DNA of 64,000 nt from Bizionia myxarmorum (GTDB lineage Bacteria; Bacteroidota; Bacteroidia; Flavobacteriales; Flavobacteriaceae), in contig NZ_VSKK01000003.1 in the NCBI RefSeq assembly GCF_008086205.1, positions 62,001-126,000 of the forward strand. The letters are read 5' to 3'. Made by a program: the position numbers and the translations under genes. Positions within the stretch are counted from its first letter, which is position 1. Every line of letters begins with the position of its first letter. Positions 16,583 through 25,240 of the stretch are shown piece by piece. A model generated the notes under the pieces. The model was not told the DNA's origin. It saw only the letters and a list, made by a program, of their open reading frames with translations, and did not search any database.

Positions 16583-18481
16583 TTAGTTTAAAACATCATA
16601 TGTTGAATTATTCGGGTGATATTCCGATACAATATCTTTAATTTTTGATACAATTTCAATGTTTTGCGAAGTAGAACTCAATAAACATAATTCTTTTATC
16701 AGATGTTCAGTTCTATTAATATTCACGGGTTTGCATTTAGCAATCATGATTTTTTCGTTATAGGTAGGCTTAATATTTTCACCTTCTATCAGTAATTCTT
16801 CAAATATTTTTTCTCCAGGTCTTAATCCGGTAATTTTTATATCAATATCTGATGGGTATTTTAATCCAGATAAAGCAATCATGTTTTTAGCTAAATCAAA
16901 TATCTTAACGGGTTTTCCCATATCAAAAACAAATATTTCATGACCCAATCCCATGGCGGCAGCTTCTAAAACAAGCAAACTTGCTTCGGGAATTGTCATA
17001 AAATAACGAATAATATCTATATGGGTAACGGTTAAAGGTCCACCGGCTTCGATTTGTTTTTTGAATAGCGGAATTACCGAACCATTGGAGCCTAAAACAT
17101 TACCAAAACGGGTAATTATGAATTTGGTTTTGCTTTGCGAATTTTGCTGACAACAAATTAGCATTTCGGCAATACGCTTTGTGGCACCCATTACATTTGT
17201 AGGGTTTACGGCTTTATCTGTTGAAATTAAAATGAATTTATCTGCGCCATACTTTTTAGACAAATACACCGCATTTCTAGTTCCCAAAACGTTGACACTA
17301 ACAGCTTCATAAGGATTTTGTTCCATTAAAGGCACGTGTTTATAGGCGGCAGCGTGGAATACAATTTCTGGTTTGTATAAATTGAAAATAGCATCTAATC
17401 GCACTTTATTCCTAATGTCCGCTATTATAGGCGTAACATTTGGAATACCGTTTCTAGATAATTCTTGTTGCAAATCATATAAAGGCGATTCGGCATTATC
17501 AATCAGAATTAAATTTGAAAAATTAAAAATAGACAGTTTTCTAACCAATTCGCTTCCTATGGAACCAGCAGCACCTGTAATTAATATGGTGCGATTACTA
17601 TATTCATCATGTAAAACGGGATTGTCAATATTAATAGGTTCACGTCCTAATAAATCTTCAATCTTAATATCTTTAATTTGTCCGATGCTTAAATCGCCAT
17701 CAATCCAAGTTTGAACGGCGGGAACAATTTTCACATTTAAATTTAGTGCGAATAATTTACTCGTAATTTGAAGTAACCTCGTAGAATCAATATTCTGTAT
17801 GGATATAATAACAGAATCTATTTGATGTTTTTCTATAAATTCTTTTGTCAGATTTTTAGAGCTGTAAACATATAAGAGGTTTATTTTTTTACCAACTTTA
17901 CGCTCATTGTCATCAATAAAGCCAAAAACATCAATGTCGCTCTTCGCATCGCTAGTTATAGCGCTGTATGTAATAATACCTGAATCGCCCGCGCCATAAA
18001 TTAGTACAATACTTTTTTTAGTATCCTCGCCATCCGTTATTAAAGATCTATAAATGGACTTAATGAAAAATTTAGCGCCGATAAGAAAAAACATATTCAA
18101 CAATAAATGGATATAAATAATAGATCCGGCAATATCGAAAATGTTGTTATAGTTATATTTTCGACTTAAAAAAGTAGTAACAATTAATAGTGTTGCTAAA
18201 ATATTAACTCCAATAACAATATTTACCACATCCTTAAAGCCTGTAAATCTAACCACGCCTTTATGAGAGCTGACCAGCAAAAAACTGATTATTCCAGCAA
18301 GCACTACAAATGGAATTTGCTTTAAAAACATGGAGAAATCAAAGTCGATAGCAAAATTATAGCGAATTAAATGGGCGATAAAAAAAGTAAATGCAATAAT
18401 ACATGAATCGAATAGGAGCACTAACCATTTAGATGCGTAGCGATTTGATAATTTCCGTAAAAGACTATATATTTTATCCAA
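16583..18481 (-). CDS. WbpM/PglF/CapD-type nucleotide-sugar 4,6-dehydratase (membrane-anchored)
   Basis: 632 residues. Four N-terminal membrane helices (about 15-130) precede a first Rossmann region (VLIYGAGDSGIITY, near 160) and a second, catalytic SDR domain (ILITGAAGSIGSELVRKL, near 297). The catalytic segment STDKAVNPTNVMGATKR (about 418-434) has Ser, Met and Lys where short SDRs have Ser, Tyr and Lys. This S-M-K arrangement marks the long WbpM/PglF class. It probably makes a UDP-4-keto-6-deoxy-HexNAc intermediate. It overlaps the adjacent aminotransferase by eight bases, and that enzyme is the likely next step. Confidence 0.94.
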   Translation of the reverse strand: MDKIYSLLRKLSNRYASKWLVLLFDSCIIAFTFFIAHLIRYNFAIDFDFSMFLKQIPFVVLAGIISFLLVSSHKGVVRFTGFKDVVNIVIGVNILATLLIVTTFLSRKYNYNNIFDIAGSIIYIHLLLNMFFLIGAKFFIKSIYRSLITDGEDTKKSIVLIYGAGDSGIITYSAITSDAKSDIDVFGFIDDNERKVGKKINLLYVYSSKNLTKEFIEKHQIDSVIISIQNIDSTRLLQITSKLFALNLNVKIVPAVQTWIDGDLSIGQIKDIKIEDLLGREPINIDNPVLHDEYSNRTILITGAAGSIGSELVRKLSIFNFSNLILIDNAESPLYDLQQELSRNGIPNVTPIIADIRNKVRLDAIFNLYKPEIVFHAAAYKHVPLMEQNPYEAVSVNVLGTRNAVYLSKKYGADKFILISTDKAVNPTNVMGATKRIAEMLICCQQNSQSKTKFIITRFGNVLGSNGSVIPLFKKQIEAGGPLTVTHIDIIRYFMTIPEASLLVLEAAAMGLGHEIFVFDMGKPVKIFDLAKNMIALSGLKYPSDIDIKITGLRPGEKIFEELLIEGENIKPTYNEKIMIAKCKPVNINRTEHLIKELCLLSSTSQNIEIVSKIKDIVSEYHPNNSTYDVLN

Positions 18482-19616
18482 AATAATTTTTTATAACCTG
18501 TATAACACGATCTAGTTCCATATTTGATAAATTAGAACCGCTCGGTAAACAGAGGCCGCGATCAAATAAATTATCGGCAATGCCATTTAAATAATTAGGG
18601 TAATTTTTATAAATAGGTTGTTGATGCATTGGTTTCCAAGACGGTCTTGCTTCAATGTTTTCAGATATTAGAGTATTTAAAATACCATCTCTTATTTCTT
18701 TATTAACAAATAAAATTGCTGTTAACCATCTATTTGAGTAATAATTGTCTGGTTCTGTTAAAAATTCTATTTCTGAAATATAGTGAAGTGCCTTCTTATA
18801 ATAATCAAAATTTGCTCTTCTAGCGGAAATTCTATTGTCTAAAACCTGCATTTGTCCGCGACCAATGCCAGCTAGAATATTGGACATTCTATAATTATAT
18901 CCAATTTCGGAATGGCTATATTCAATTCCTGGATCCTTTGCTTGAGTTGCTAAAAAAACGGTTCGTTTTTTATTCTTAATATTTCTAGAAACCAAAGCGC
19001 CACCGCCGGAGGTTGTTATTATTTTGTTTCCATTAAAAGACAAAATAGAAAAATCGCCAAATGTACCGCAGGGTTGACTGTGGTATTTGCTTCCTAATGC
19101 TTCAGCGCTGTCTTCAATAACGGCAATCTGGTGCTTTTTAGCAATGGCGTGTATTTCGGTTACCTTGTATGGCATTCCATATAAATTAATAGCAATAATT
19201 GCTTTTGGTTTTTTACCTTTTTCTATTCGGTCTAAAATTGCTTTTTCAAGCATTACAGGACACATGTTCCAAGTTTCACTTTCGCTATCAACAAAAATTG
19301 GTGTGGCACCAGCATATATTACTGGATTCACAGAAGCAACAAATGTCTTTGTTTGACATAGCACTTCATCACCTTGCGTAATATTCAAAAGCTTCAGCGC
19401 TACATGTATGGCTGCCGTTCCTGAACTTAATACTGCAACATGCGATTCGTTTCCGAGATATAGTTCCAAATCACTTTCAAAACCATCTACATTAGGACCT
19501 AAAGGCGCAATCCAATTAGTTGAAAAAGCTAGGTTTATAAAATCTTGTTCATGACCACTCATATGTGGCGCTGATAACCATATTTTAGATTTCAATCCCG
19601 AATCATTTTTTGTCAT
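18474..19616 (-). CDS. DegT/DnrJ/EryC1-type sugar aminotransferase (PglE-like)
   Basis: 380 residues, PLP-dependent. VAVLSSGTAAIHVALKLL is the cofactor phosphate-binding segment, and Lys in SFNGNKIITTSGGGAL is the Schiff-base lysine. AVIEDSAEALGSKY carries the conserved Asp. NGNKIITTSGGGA is typical of the PglE/LegC group acting on UDP-4-keto sugars. Overlap with the dehydratase gene implies coupled steps giving a UDP-4-amino-4,6-dideoxy sugar. It is first of the four-gene minus-strand unit, with a long regulatory-looking gap upstream. No PglD-type acetyltransferase is adjacent. Confidence 0.93.
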   Translation of the reverse strand: MTKNDSGLKSKIWLSAPHMSGHEQDFINLAFSTNWIAPLGPNVDGFESDLELYLGNESHVAVLSSGTAAIHVALKLLNITQGDEVLCQTKTFVASVNPVIYAGATPIFVDSESETWNMCPVMLEKAILDRIEKGKKPKAIIAINLYGMPYKVTEIHAIAKKHQIAVIEDSAEALGSKYHSQPCGTFGDFSILSFNGNKIITTSGGGALVSRNIKNKKRTVFLATQAKDPGIEYSHSEIGYNYRMSNILAGIGRGQMQVLDNRISARRANFDYYKKALHYISEIEFLTEPDNYYSNRWLTAILFVNKEIRDGILNTLISENIEARPSWKPMHQQPIYKNYPNYLNGIADNLFDRGLCLPSGSNLSNMELDRVIQVIKNYFG

Positions 19617-19981
19617 GGTAAATATCTATGTTTAAATAGTTTCCGTCAAATAAATACGACAAATAACTAATTTCTACGTTTTTTGATTTTTTGAAAATTA
19701 CAAGCGTCCTTTTCATCGCGAGTATTGTCCGTTTATCGTAAAAGGACGAACTGCACATTTTTAAATTCTAAAAATATACGCATTGAACCCTATAAAAAGT
19801 GCTTTAATTTCTTAAAACCGTTTAAGTTTTTTGAATGATAAATATGATACTAATTACCGGAATCAACTTGTAAAAGTTACCGTTTATATAGTTTTTTTTC
19901 AAATACATCTAATAATTGCCTTTGGACTGATGATTATTCATTTAAATATCTAATTTTAAACTTGAGAACCAAACATTCATC
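19617..19981. promoter_or_regulatory. Divergent intergenic region with a long hairpin
   Basis: 365 bases between divergent units: four export/sugar genes to the left and the FemAB-like pair to the right. The main structure is a nine-base inverted repeat CGTCCTTTT (19705-19713) / AAAAGGACG (19740-19748) around a 26-base spacer. A TGCCTTTG at 19917-19924 is one base from TAnnTTTG and could serve the plus-strand pair. I see no clear minus-strand -7 element and no ORF. Confidence 0.45.
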
Positions 19982-21226
19982 ATGATTAAAAATCCTTTTT
20001 CTTCAGATACTTTTGAAACTATCTGGTTAAAACATTTCAATAAAAATAATCCCAAAATCAAGCCCAACTTTATTTCGCCTGTATCTTTTTACAAGCATAA
20101 TTTGCCGTCTTGTTATATAAATACGGGGAATAAATTAACCAATGGTTTAACGTACCAATTGAATAGCGATGCTGAAGATTTCAAAGGAAATGTATATTTA
20201 GTTCGTGATATTCCTTCTTATCAAGATGTGGCAGGCCCAGAACCTACAAGCGATTTAAAACGGAAAAAAATCTTTCAATATGAAGGTTATATTACACGAG
20301 TAGGCAACTACGAATCATTAGATTCCTATTTAAACACGATATATAAATCCAACACCCGCTCTAAACTTCGGAGAAACATGAGTAGGTTAGAGGCTAGTTT
20401 TGATGTGGATTATACTATGTATCATGGTTCTATTTCTAAAGAGAAATTTGATATTGTATTTTATAATTTCTATAAGCTTTTTGAAAAACGTTACACAAAT
20501 AAAGGCGAGCCTTGCGGTGAATTAGAACCGTCATTATGGACTTTTTATACCGAATTAGCTTATAACATGATAAATGAAGGAACCGCCTCTTTATTTGTTA
20601 TTTACTGTGATAAAAAGCCTATTGGCATTACATTTAGTTATCATTTTGATACGATTTTGGTAGAAGCATTAACTGTTTTTGATATTGATTTTTATCGCTA
20701 TAACATTGGACATACCACGATTTTAAAAATGTTGGAATGGAGTTTTAATAATGGTATTAAAATTTTTGATTATACCCAAGGTGATTTTGAATACAAAAAG
20801 CGCTGGAGTGACGATTCGTATCAAACGCATTACCATATTTTATATGATTCAAAATCTTTAAAAAGTAGACTAGTAGCTAATTTTTTAGAAAAATATTTCA
20901 ATTTTAAACGTGAATTTCGAGATCGGAATTACAGCACGAAAGTTCATAATTTAAAATATAAATTAGTAGGTGGTGCCAGAAGTAAAGCGGTGTTACTTGA
21001 TGCTTATAAAGTTGAAGTTATAACAGATGAAAATTATTTAAATAACATTTCAGAACCGATTGATTTAGAGCTAGATATGTATTTTTCGCAACGTAAAGCT
21101 TTATATGATTATTTGTATATGAATCCAGAACCTGCCAAGAATATCAAAGCTTATTTATACCATAATAATACAGTTTTAGTGAAAGGAAAAACCAATCTTT
21201 TTAACGTGATTAAAGATGAAGCTTAA
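19982..21226 (+). CDS. FemAB/GNAT-fold transferase, first of a tandem pair
   Basis: 414 residues. The region from SNTRSKLRRNMSRLEASFDV (about 122-141) to IKIFDYTQGDFEYKKRWSDD (about 259-278) has the layout of the Acetyltransf_6/FemAB-type GNAT domain: a basic SKLRRN helix, LFVIYCDKKPIGITFSYHF, then the FDYTQGDFEYKKRW signature. There is no signal peptide or membrane helix, so it is cytoplasmic. Relatives transfer acyl or aminoacyl groups to sugars or cell-wall precursors. The donor is not determinable here. It is about 414 aa long like its neighbour, shares the N-terminus pattern NPF.S.T...IWLKHF with it, and overlaps it by 11 bases. Confidence 0.8.
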   Translation: MIKNPFSSDTFETIWLKHFNKNNPKIKPNFISPVSFYKHNLPSCYINTGNKLTNGLTYQLNSDAEDFKGNVYLVRDIPSYQDVAGPEPTSDLKRKKIFQYEGYITRVGNYESLDSYLNTIYKSNTRSKLRRNMSRLEASFDVDYTMYHGSISKEKFDIVFYNFYKLFEKRYTNKGEPCGELEPSLWTFYTELAYNMINEGTASLFVIYCDKKPIGITFSYHFDTILVEALTVFDIDFYRYNIGHTTILKMLEWSFNNGIKIFDYTQGDFEYKKRWSDDSYQTHYHILYDSKSLKSRLVANFLEKYFNFKREFRDRNYSTKVHNLKYKLVGGARSKAVLLDAYKVEVITDENYLNNISEPIDLELDMYFSQRKALYDYLYMNPEPAKNIKAYLYHNNTVLVKGKTNLFNVIKDEA

Positions 21227-22463
21227 TCCTTTTACATCTAAAACATATCAAGAAATATGGTTGAAACATTTTTCTGATAATCCAAATCCCAAACAGTTTC
21301 CATTTATAAAAGACTTGTTGTTTTTTAAACATCGTTTTTTGCCTTATTATATCAATTCTGGTCGAAATATGACTAATGGCGTAACGTATGAAATTGATTC
21401 TAATGTTGATAATTTGGAAGGCAAAACTCAAGTAATTTATGATGTGCCCGATTATTGTGAAACAAACGAAAAATTAGAAAAGAAAAATTTGAAAATTTGG
21501 AAAGTTCGCCAGTATAAAGGATTTTTAGCAGATTTAAGTGGATTTTCATCCTTTGAAGATTATTTTCAAAATACATTACATTCGAAATCTAGAAATAAAT
21601 TCAGAAGTACCTTAAAGAAATTTGAAAGCTGTTTTGATGTGAAGTATGTCTATTACTACGGCCCCATTTCTATGGAGGTTTATGAATCCATGATGGCGAA
21701 TTTCAAAGATTTGGTAGAAAGTAGGTATAGTAATTTGAAAATTGACACAACCTTAATAAATGAATGGCCGTTTTACCATGAATTGGTATTTCAAATGCTG
21801 CAAGAAAAAAAAGCATTAATTGTTAGTATTGAAGTTTCGGGAAAACCCATTTCAATGTCTTTAGCTTTTTTAGGTGAAAACACTCTAGTTGGAGCGGTTA
21901 AAGCTTTTAACACGGACTATTATAAGTTTAATGTGGGGCATATTGAGATAAGTAAGTTTATAGAATGGTGTTTTGATTATGATATGGACGTTCTAGACTT
22001 TTCAAAAGGGGAATATGAGTATAAAACGAAATGGACCAACACTGAATATGTTTATAATTGCCATGTTTTATGTGATTCATCCAGTATGACTTCAAGAACT
22101 ACTGGAAACTTATTGGTGAAATATTTTGAATTAAAACAGTATTTGAGAGATAAGAATTTTAATCTATTTGTTGCCAAAACACGCTTTAAAATTAAAAATT
22201 TAGGTTCTAAAAAGGAAAATGTACTTCCATTTAAAATTCTAAAGGTAGATACAGATTTTGATGTTAATCAATTCGAATTGGTGTCATTAAACGCCGAAAT
22301 AAAAAACTATCCCTTTTTGAAACGATTGGTTTTAGATGGGCTGTACCAAAAACCAGAAGCATTTTCTGGGTTAAAAGTTTATAAATCTGTTGAAAATCAA
22401 TCAGAAAAACCGAAATACGCCATTACAGGAATTAAACAGAAATATCTTATTCAAATTCTTTAG
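21216..22463 (+). CDS. FemAB/GNAT-fold transferase, second of a tandem pair
   Basis: 415 residues, clearly paralogous to the preceding gene along its whole length. Matching segments include NPFTSKTYQEIWLKHF, YINSGRNMTNGVTYEIDS, SKSRNKFRSTLKKFESCFDV and VLDFSKGEYEYKTKWTN. The GNAT-type core lies at about 120-290. Divergence between copies is large, so the duplication is old and the copies probably act on different acceptors or donors. The ATG lies within the end of the first gene. Its last 17 bases overlap the convergent deacetylase gene. Role in decorating the locus polysaccharide is inferred from position. Confidence 0.8.
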   Translation: MKLNPFTSKTYQEIWLKHFSDNPNPKQFPFIKDLLFFKHRFLPYYINSGRNMTNGVTYEIDSNVDNLEGKTQVIYDVPDYCETNEKLEKKNLKIWKVRQYKGFLADLSGFSSFEDYFQNTLHSKSRNKFRSTLKKFESCFDVKYVYYYGPISMEVYESMMANFKDLVESRYSNLKIDTTLINEWPFYHELVFQMLQEKKALIVSIEVSGKPISMSLAFLGENTLVGAVKAFNTDYYKFNVGHIEISKFIEWCFDYDMDVLDFSKGEYEYKTKWTNTEYVYNCHVLCDSSSMTSRTTGNLLVKYFELKQYLRDKNFNLFVAKTRFKIKNLGSKKENVLPFKILKVDTDFDVNQFELVSLNAEIKNYPFLKRLVLDGLYQKPEAFSGLKVYKSVENQSEKPKYAITGIKQKYLIQIL

Positions 22464-23445
22464 CAAGGTAAAGTTCCGCCAATCCAGACATGGAGACACT
22501 TTTAAAATTATGACTTTTCTGCAAGGCGGCAAACTGTTTAAAAATATCTTCTAAATTCTTAAAGTTTTCGTCCATATTTTTTCCGAAATTATGAGGATGC
22601 CACCAAATATGGTAAATTTCATTCTTTTTGGCTGCTTGGGCTAGTCCTTTATTGATTCTGGAAATACGCAAGGGCTCTAATAAACTCAATGTTTTGCTAT
22701 AAGGTCTAAAAAACTTGCTAGAAGGAATATTTACAATACCATGGCAATTTTTCAACGCAGTTATCGGATAGGTATTGTATCCAGACACGTTGCAATAGGC
22801 ATCGAGCAATCTAAATGCTTTATGACTTGGCTTGTCTAATTTTTCAGTATCATGTGTGTCAAACATCCAATGTTTCTCTGTTCCGCGATAGCAAATAATC
22901 CCGTATTTGGCACAAAGCTTTAAATAGGTTTCATTTATTTGGTTTCGCGGGAACACAACGCTTTTAATGGTAATATTTTTCTGTTCGGCAATAGTTATGG
23001 CTGCTACAATGTCTGCTTCAAATTGATGCGGTGTTTGGCCTTCTTCATTAACGTAATAATGACTAAAAGTATGACTTGCTATTTCGTGATTGCCATTTTC
23101 TCGAATAAGTTCAATTAAAGAATGTGCATAATGAAATGGGTCAAGTGTTTCGCTTTCGCCTATCCCGTCAATTAAGCCGTAAGGACTAAAGCGCTCATCT
23201 AAATAAGTGGGTTTATCGTTTGGTAGCGCTGCTAATAATTCTTCCTTATTTTTCGCAAATAAGAAACCGACTGTTGCAAAACTTAAGGTTATATTATATT
23301 TATCTGCTAACGTTAAAAGCCTAGGAATGACTTGGCGCACATTGCACAAATTTATTTCATAGTCGGAAGTTGTTTTCACGTCAAATAAACCCCAGAAGAG
23401 TTCAAAATCCAATGAAATAACTAAAAAGCCGTTTTTTGTATGCAT
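22447..23445 (-). CDS. Polysaccharide deacetylase (NodB-homology, CE4-like)
   Basis: 332 residues, no signal peptide. The metal site of NodB-type deacetylases is visible: SLDFELFWG near residue 11 (Asp13, with Glu15 where classical enzymes have a second Asp) and HEIASHTFSHYY with His125 and His129. VVFPRNQINETYL is the later conserved Arg segment and HIWWHPHNFG near 277 the final His region. It probably removes N-acetyl from a sugar or intermediate on the cytoplasmic side. Its start overlaps the sugar transferase stop by one base, and its 3' end overlaps the convergent FemAB-like gene by 17 bases. Last gene of the 12-gene minus-strand run. Confidence 0.9.
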   Translation of the reverse strand: MHTKNGFLVISLDFELFWGLFDVKTTSDYEINLCNVRQVIPRLLTLADKYNITLSFATVGFLFAKNKEELLAALPNDKPTYLDERFSPYGLIDGIGESETLDPFHYAHSLIELIRENGNHEIASHTFSHYYVNEEGQTPHQFEADIVAAITIAEQKNITIKSVVFPRNQINETYLKLCAKYGIICYRGTEKHWMFDTHDTEKLDKPSHKAFRLLDAYCNVSGYNTYPITALKNCHGIVNIPSSKFFRPYSKTLSLLEPLRISRINKGLAQAAKKNEIYHIWWHPHNFGKNMDENFKNLEDIFKQFAALQKSHNFKSVSMSGLAELYLAKEFE

Positions 23446-24041
23446 TAACCTAAAATAGTTAGAATGGTTTTAGTAATAATTTTTAAGTCTACTAGTAAGC
23501 TTGCGCTGTTGATATACTTTTTATTCAGTGCTATTTTTTGAGGTAAAATGGTATTGATATATAAATCTTCCGGGTTTTCGGCTTCCTTTAATAATTCAGC
23601 TTCATTTCGAAAAACAATTGAGGCATAGTCTGTTATGCCAGGCTTTACGGATAATATTTGCATATCATCCGCGGAGTAATAATTAACATAATGTCGAACT
23701 TCGGGTCGCGGTCCAACAATACTCATGTTTCCTATAAAAACATTGATTAATTGTGGTAGTTCATCTAATTTATACTTTCTTAAAAAAAAACCTGTTTTGG
23801 TAACTCTTGGATCGTGATCGCCAACGGTGAGTAAGCCTTTTTTATCCGAGCCAACAAACATGGTTCTAAATTTAAAAATTTTGAAATCTGAATTTCCTTT
23901 CCCAACACGAACCTGTTTGTAAAATACAGAACCCTTGGATTCTAGCTTTAAAATTACTGCTATTAGTAATAGTAAAGGTAGCAATAATATTATACCTATT
24001 AAAGAAAAAACGATATCAAAAAGACGTTTTAGCATAGGCAA
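23445..24041 (-). CDS. PglC-type monotopic phosphoglycosyl transferase (initiating sugar transferase)
   Basis: 198 residues. One N-terminal membrane helix (FDIVFSLIGIILLLPLLLLI) is followed by the compact bacterial sugar-transferase domain: GSVFYKQVRVGKGNSDFKIF, KFRTM, then KYKLDELPQLINVFIGNMS and VGPRPE. The Asp-Glu of the LDELPQ motif is the catalytic dyad. It loads the first sugar-1-phosphate onto undecaprenyl phosphate. Its small size matches PglC rather than WbaP or WcaJ. It overlaps the aminotransferase gene by 13 bases. The likely substrate is a UDP-aminodideoxy sugar made by the dehydratase and aminotransferases of this locus (inferred). Confidence 0.93.
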   Translation of the reverse strand: MPMLKRLFDIVFSLIGIILLLPLLLLIAVILKLESKGSVFYKQVRVGKGNSDFKIFKFRTMFVGSDKKGLLTVGDHDPRVTKTGFFLRKYKLDELPQLINVFIGNMSIVGPRPEVRHYVNYYSADDMQILSVKPGITDYASIVFRNEAELLKEAENPEDLYINTILPQKIALNKKYINSASLLVDLKIITKTILTILG

Positions 24042-25237
24042 GATTCCACAGCATTTTCTACTGTATTAACAATATATTCAAGCTCATGTTCTGTAAGTTG
24101 TGGGTAAATAGGTAATGATATTTCTGATTTAAAATTATCATAAGCCATTGGGTAATCCTCTATTTTATAACCCATATTTTTGAACAAAGTTAATAATGGT
24201 AAAGGCTGAAAGTGCACATTTACAGCAACGCCTTCACTAGAAATTTTGTCTATAATAGCATCGCGCTGTTCTTCAGTGATGTCTTTAATCCTTAAGGCAT
24301 AAAGATGGCATGAAGACAATTTATTGGCATTTTTGCAAGGCGGAATTATAGCCCATGATTTCGTTTTAAAATAATCTTGATAGTAGTTATAAATAGTTTC
24401 ACGTTTGGCTAAAATATGGGAAAAATACTCTGGCATCTGTGCAACTCCAATGGCAGCCAAAACATCTGGCATATTTATTTTCATGCCTGGATAAATAATA
24501 TCGTATTTCCAACCGCCAGCTTTGGATTTGGTGAAAGCATCCTTCGTTTGACCGTTTAAAGCAAAACAGCGCATGTAATTATATTCTTCTTGATTGTTGA
24601 ATGGCTCCGGAAGATTTAATGAAACTGCGCCGCCTTCAGCCGTTGTAATGTTTTTTACAGCATGAAATGAAAATACCGTAATGTCCGCAGTTAAACCAAC
24701 ATATCTATTTTTGTATTTGGCGCCAATAGCATGTGCGGCATCAGCAATGGTAATAATTCTATTTAAAACGGTCTGCTTTTCAGATTCCGCTTTAAAAAGT
24801 GATTTTTTATTTTCAACTAGTTCTTGAATCTCATCATAATCGCAAGGCCATCCGGCAATATCGACAGGCATAATAGCTTTAGTTTTATGGGTAATTGCTT
24901 TTTCAATGGCAGCGACGGAAATATTAAAATCTGAATTTACATCTACCATAACAGGCGTAGCGCCAACATGCATAACAGCTAAAGCCGTTGCGGAGTAAGT
25001 ATATGCAGGAACAATAACCTCATCACCCGGGCCAATTCCATACCATTTTAAAGCGAGCATGAGTCCGGAAGTAGCAGAATTAACGCACAATGTATTTGGT
25101 ACGCCAACATACTCACAAACTAAATCTTCCAGTTTTTTAACTTTAGGTCCCGTAGTGATCCAGCCCGATTTTAATGAATCGGTAACTTCGTCAATAACCG
25201 CTTGGTTTATATAGGGTGGTGAAAATGGAATTTTCAT
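24029..25237 (-). CDS. DegT/DnrJ/EryC1-type sugar aminotransferase (second copy)
   Basis: 402 residues. GWITTGPKVKKLEDLVCEYV and VNSATSGLMLALKWYGIGPG mark the N-terminal PLP-binding part. DEVIVPAYTYSATALAV is conserved, AIPV-type segments and ADAAHAIGAKY follow, and Lys in SFHAVKNITTAEGGAV is the Schiff-base residue. This resembles the ArnB/PseC-like branch more than the PglE-like enzyme at 18474-19616, so the two probably act on different keto sugars. It sits next to the phosphoglycosyl transferase (13-base overlap) and three bases from a glycosyltransferase gene. Confidence 0.93.
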   Translation of the reverse strand: MKIPFSPPYINQAVIDEVTDSLKSGWITTGPKVKKLEDLVCEYVGVPNTLCVNSATSGLMLALKWYGIGPGDEVIVPAYTYSATALAVMHVGATPVMVDVNSDFNISVAAIEKAITHKTKAIMPVDIAGWPCDYDEIQELVENKKSLFKAESEKQTVLNRIITIADAAHAIGAKYKNRYVGLTADITVFSFHAVKNITTAEGGAVSLNLPEPFNNQEEYNYMRCFALNGQTKDAFTKSKAGGWKYDIIYPGMKINMPDVLAAIGVAQMPEYFSHILAKRETIYNYYQDYFKTKSWAIIPPCKNANKLSSCHLYALRIKDITEEQRDAIIDKISSEGVAVNVHFQPLPLLTLFKNMGYKIEDYPMAYDNFKSEISLPIYPQLTEHELEYIVNTVENAVESCLC

Positions 25238-25240
25238 AAT

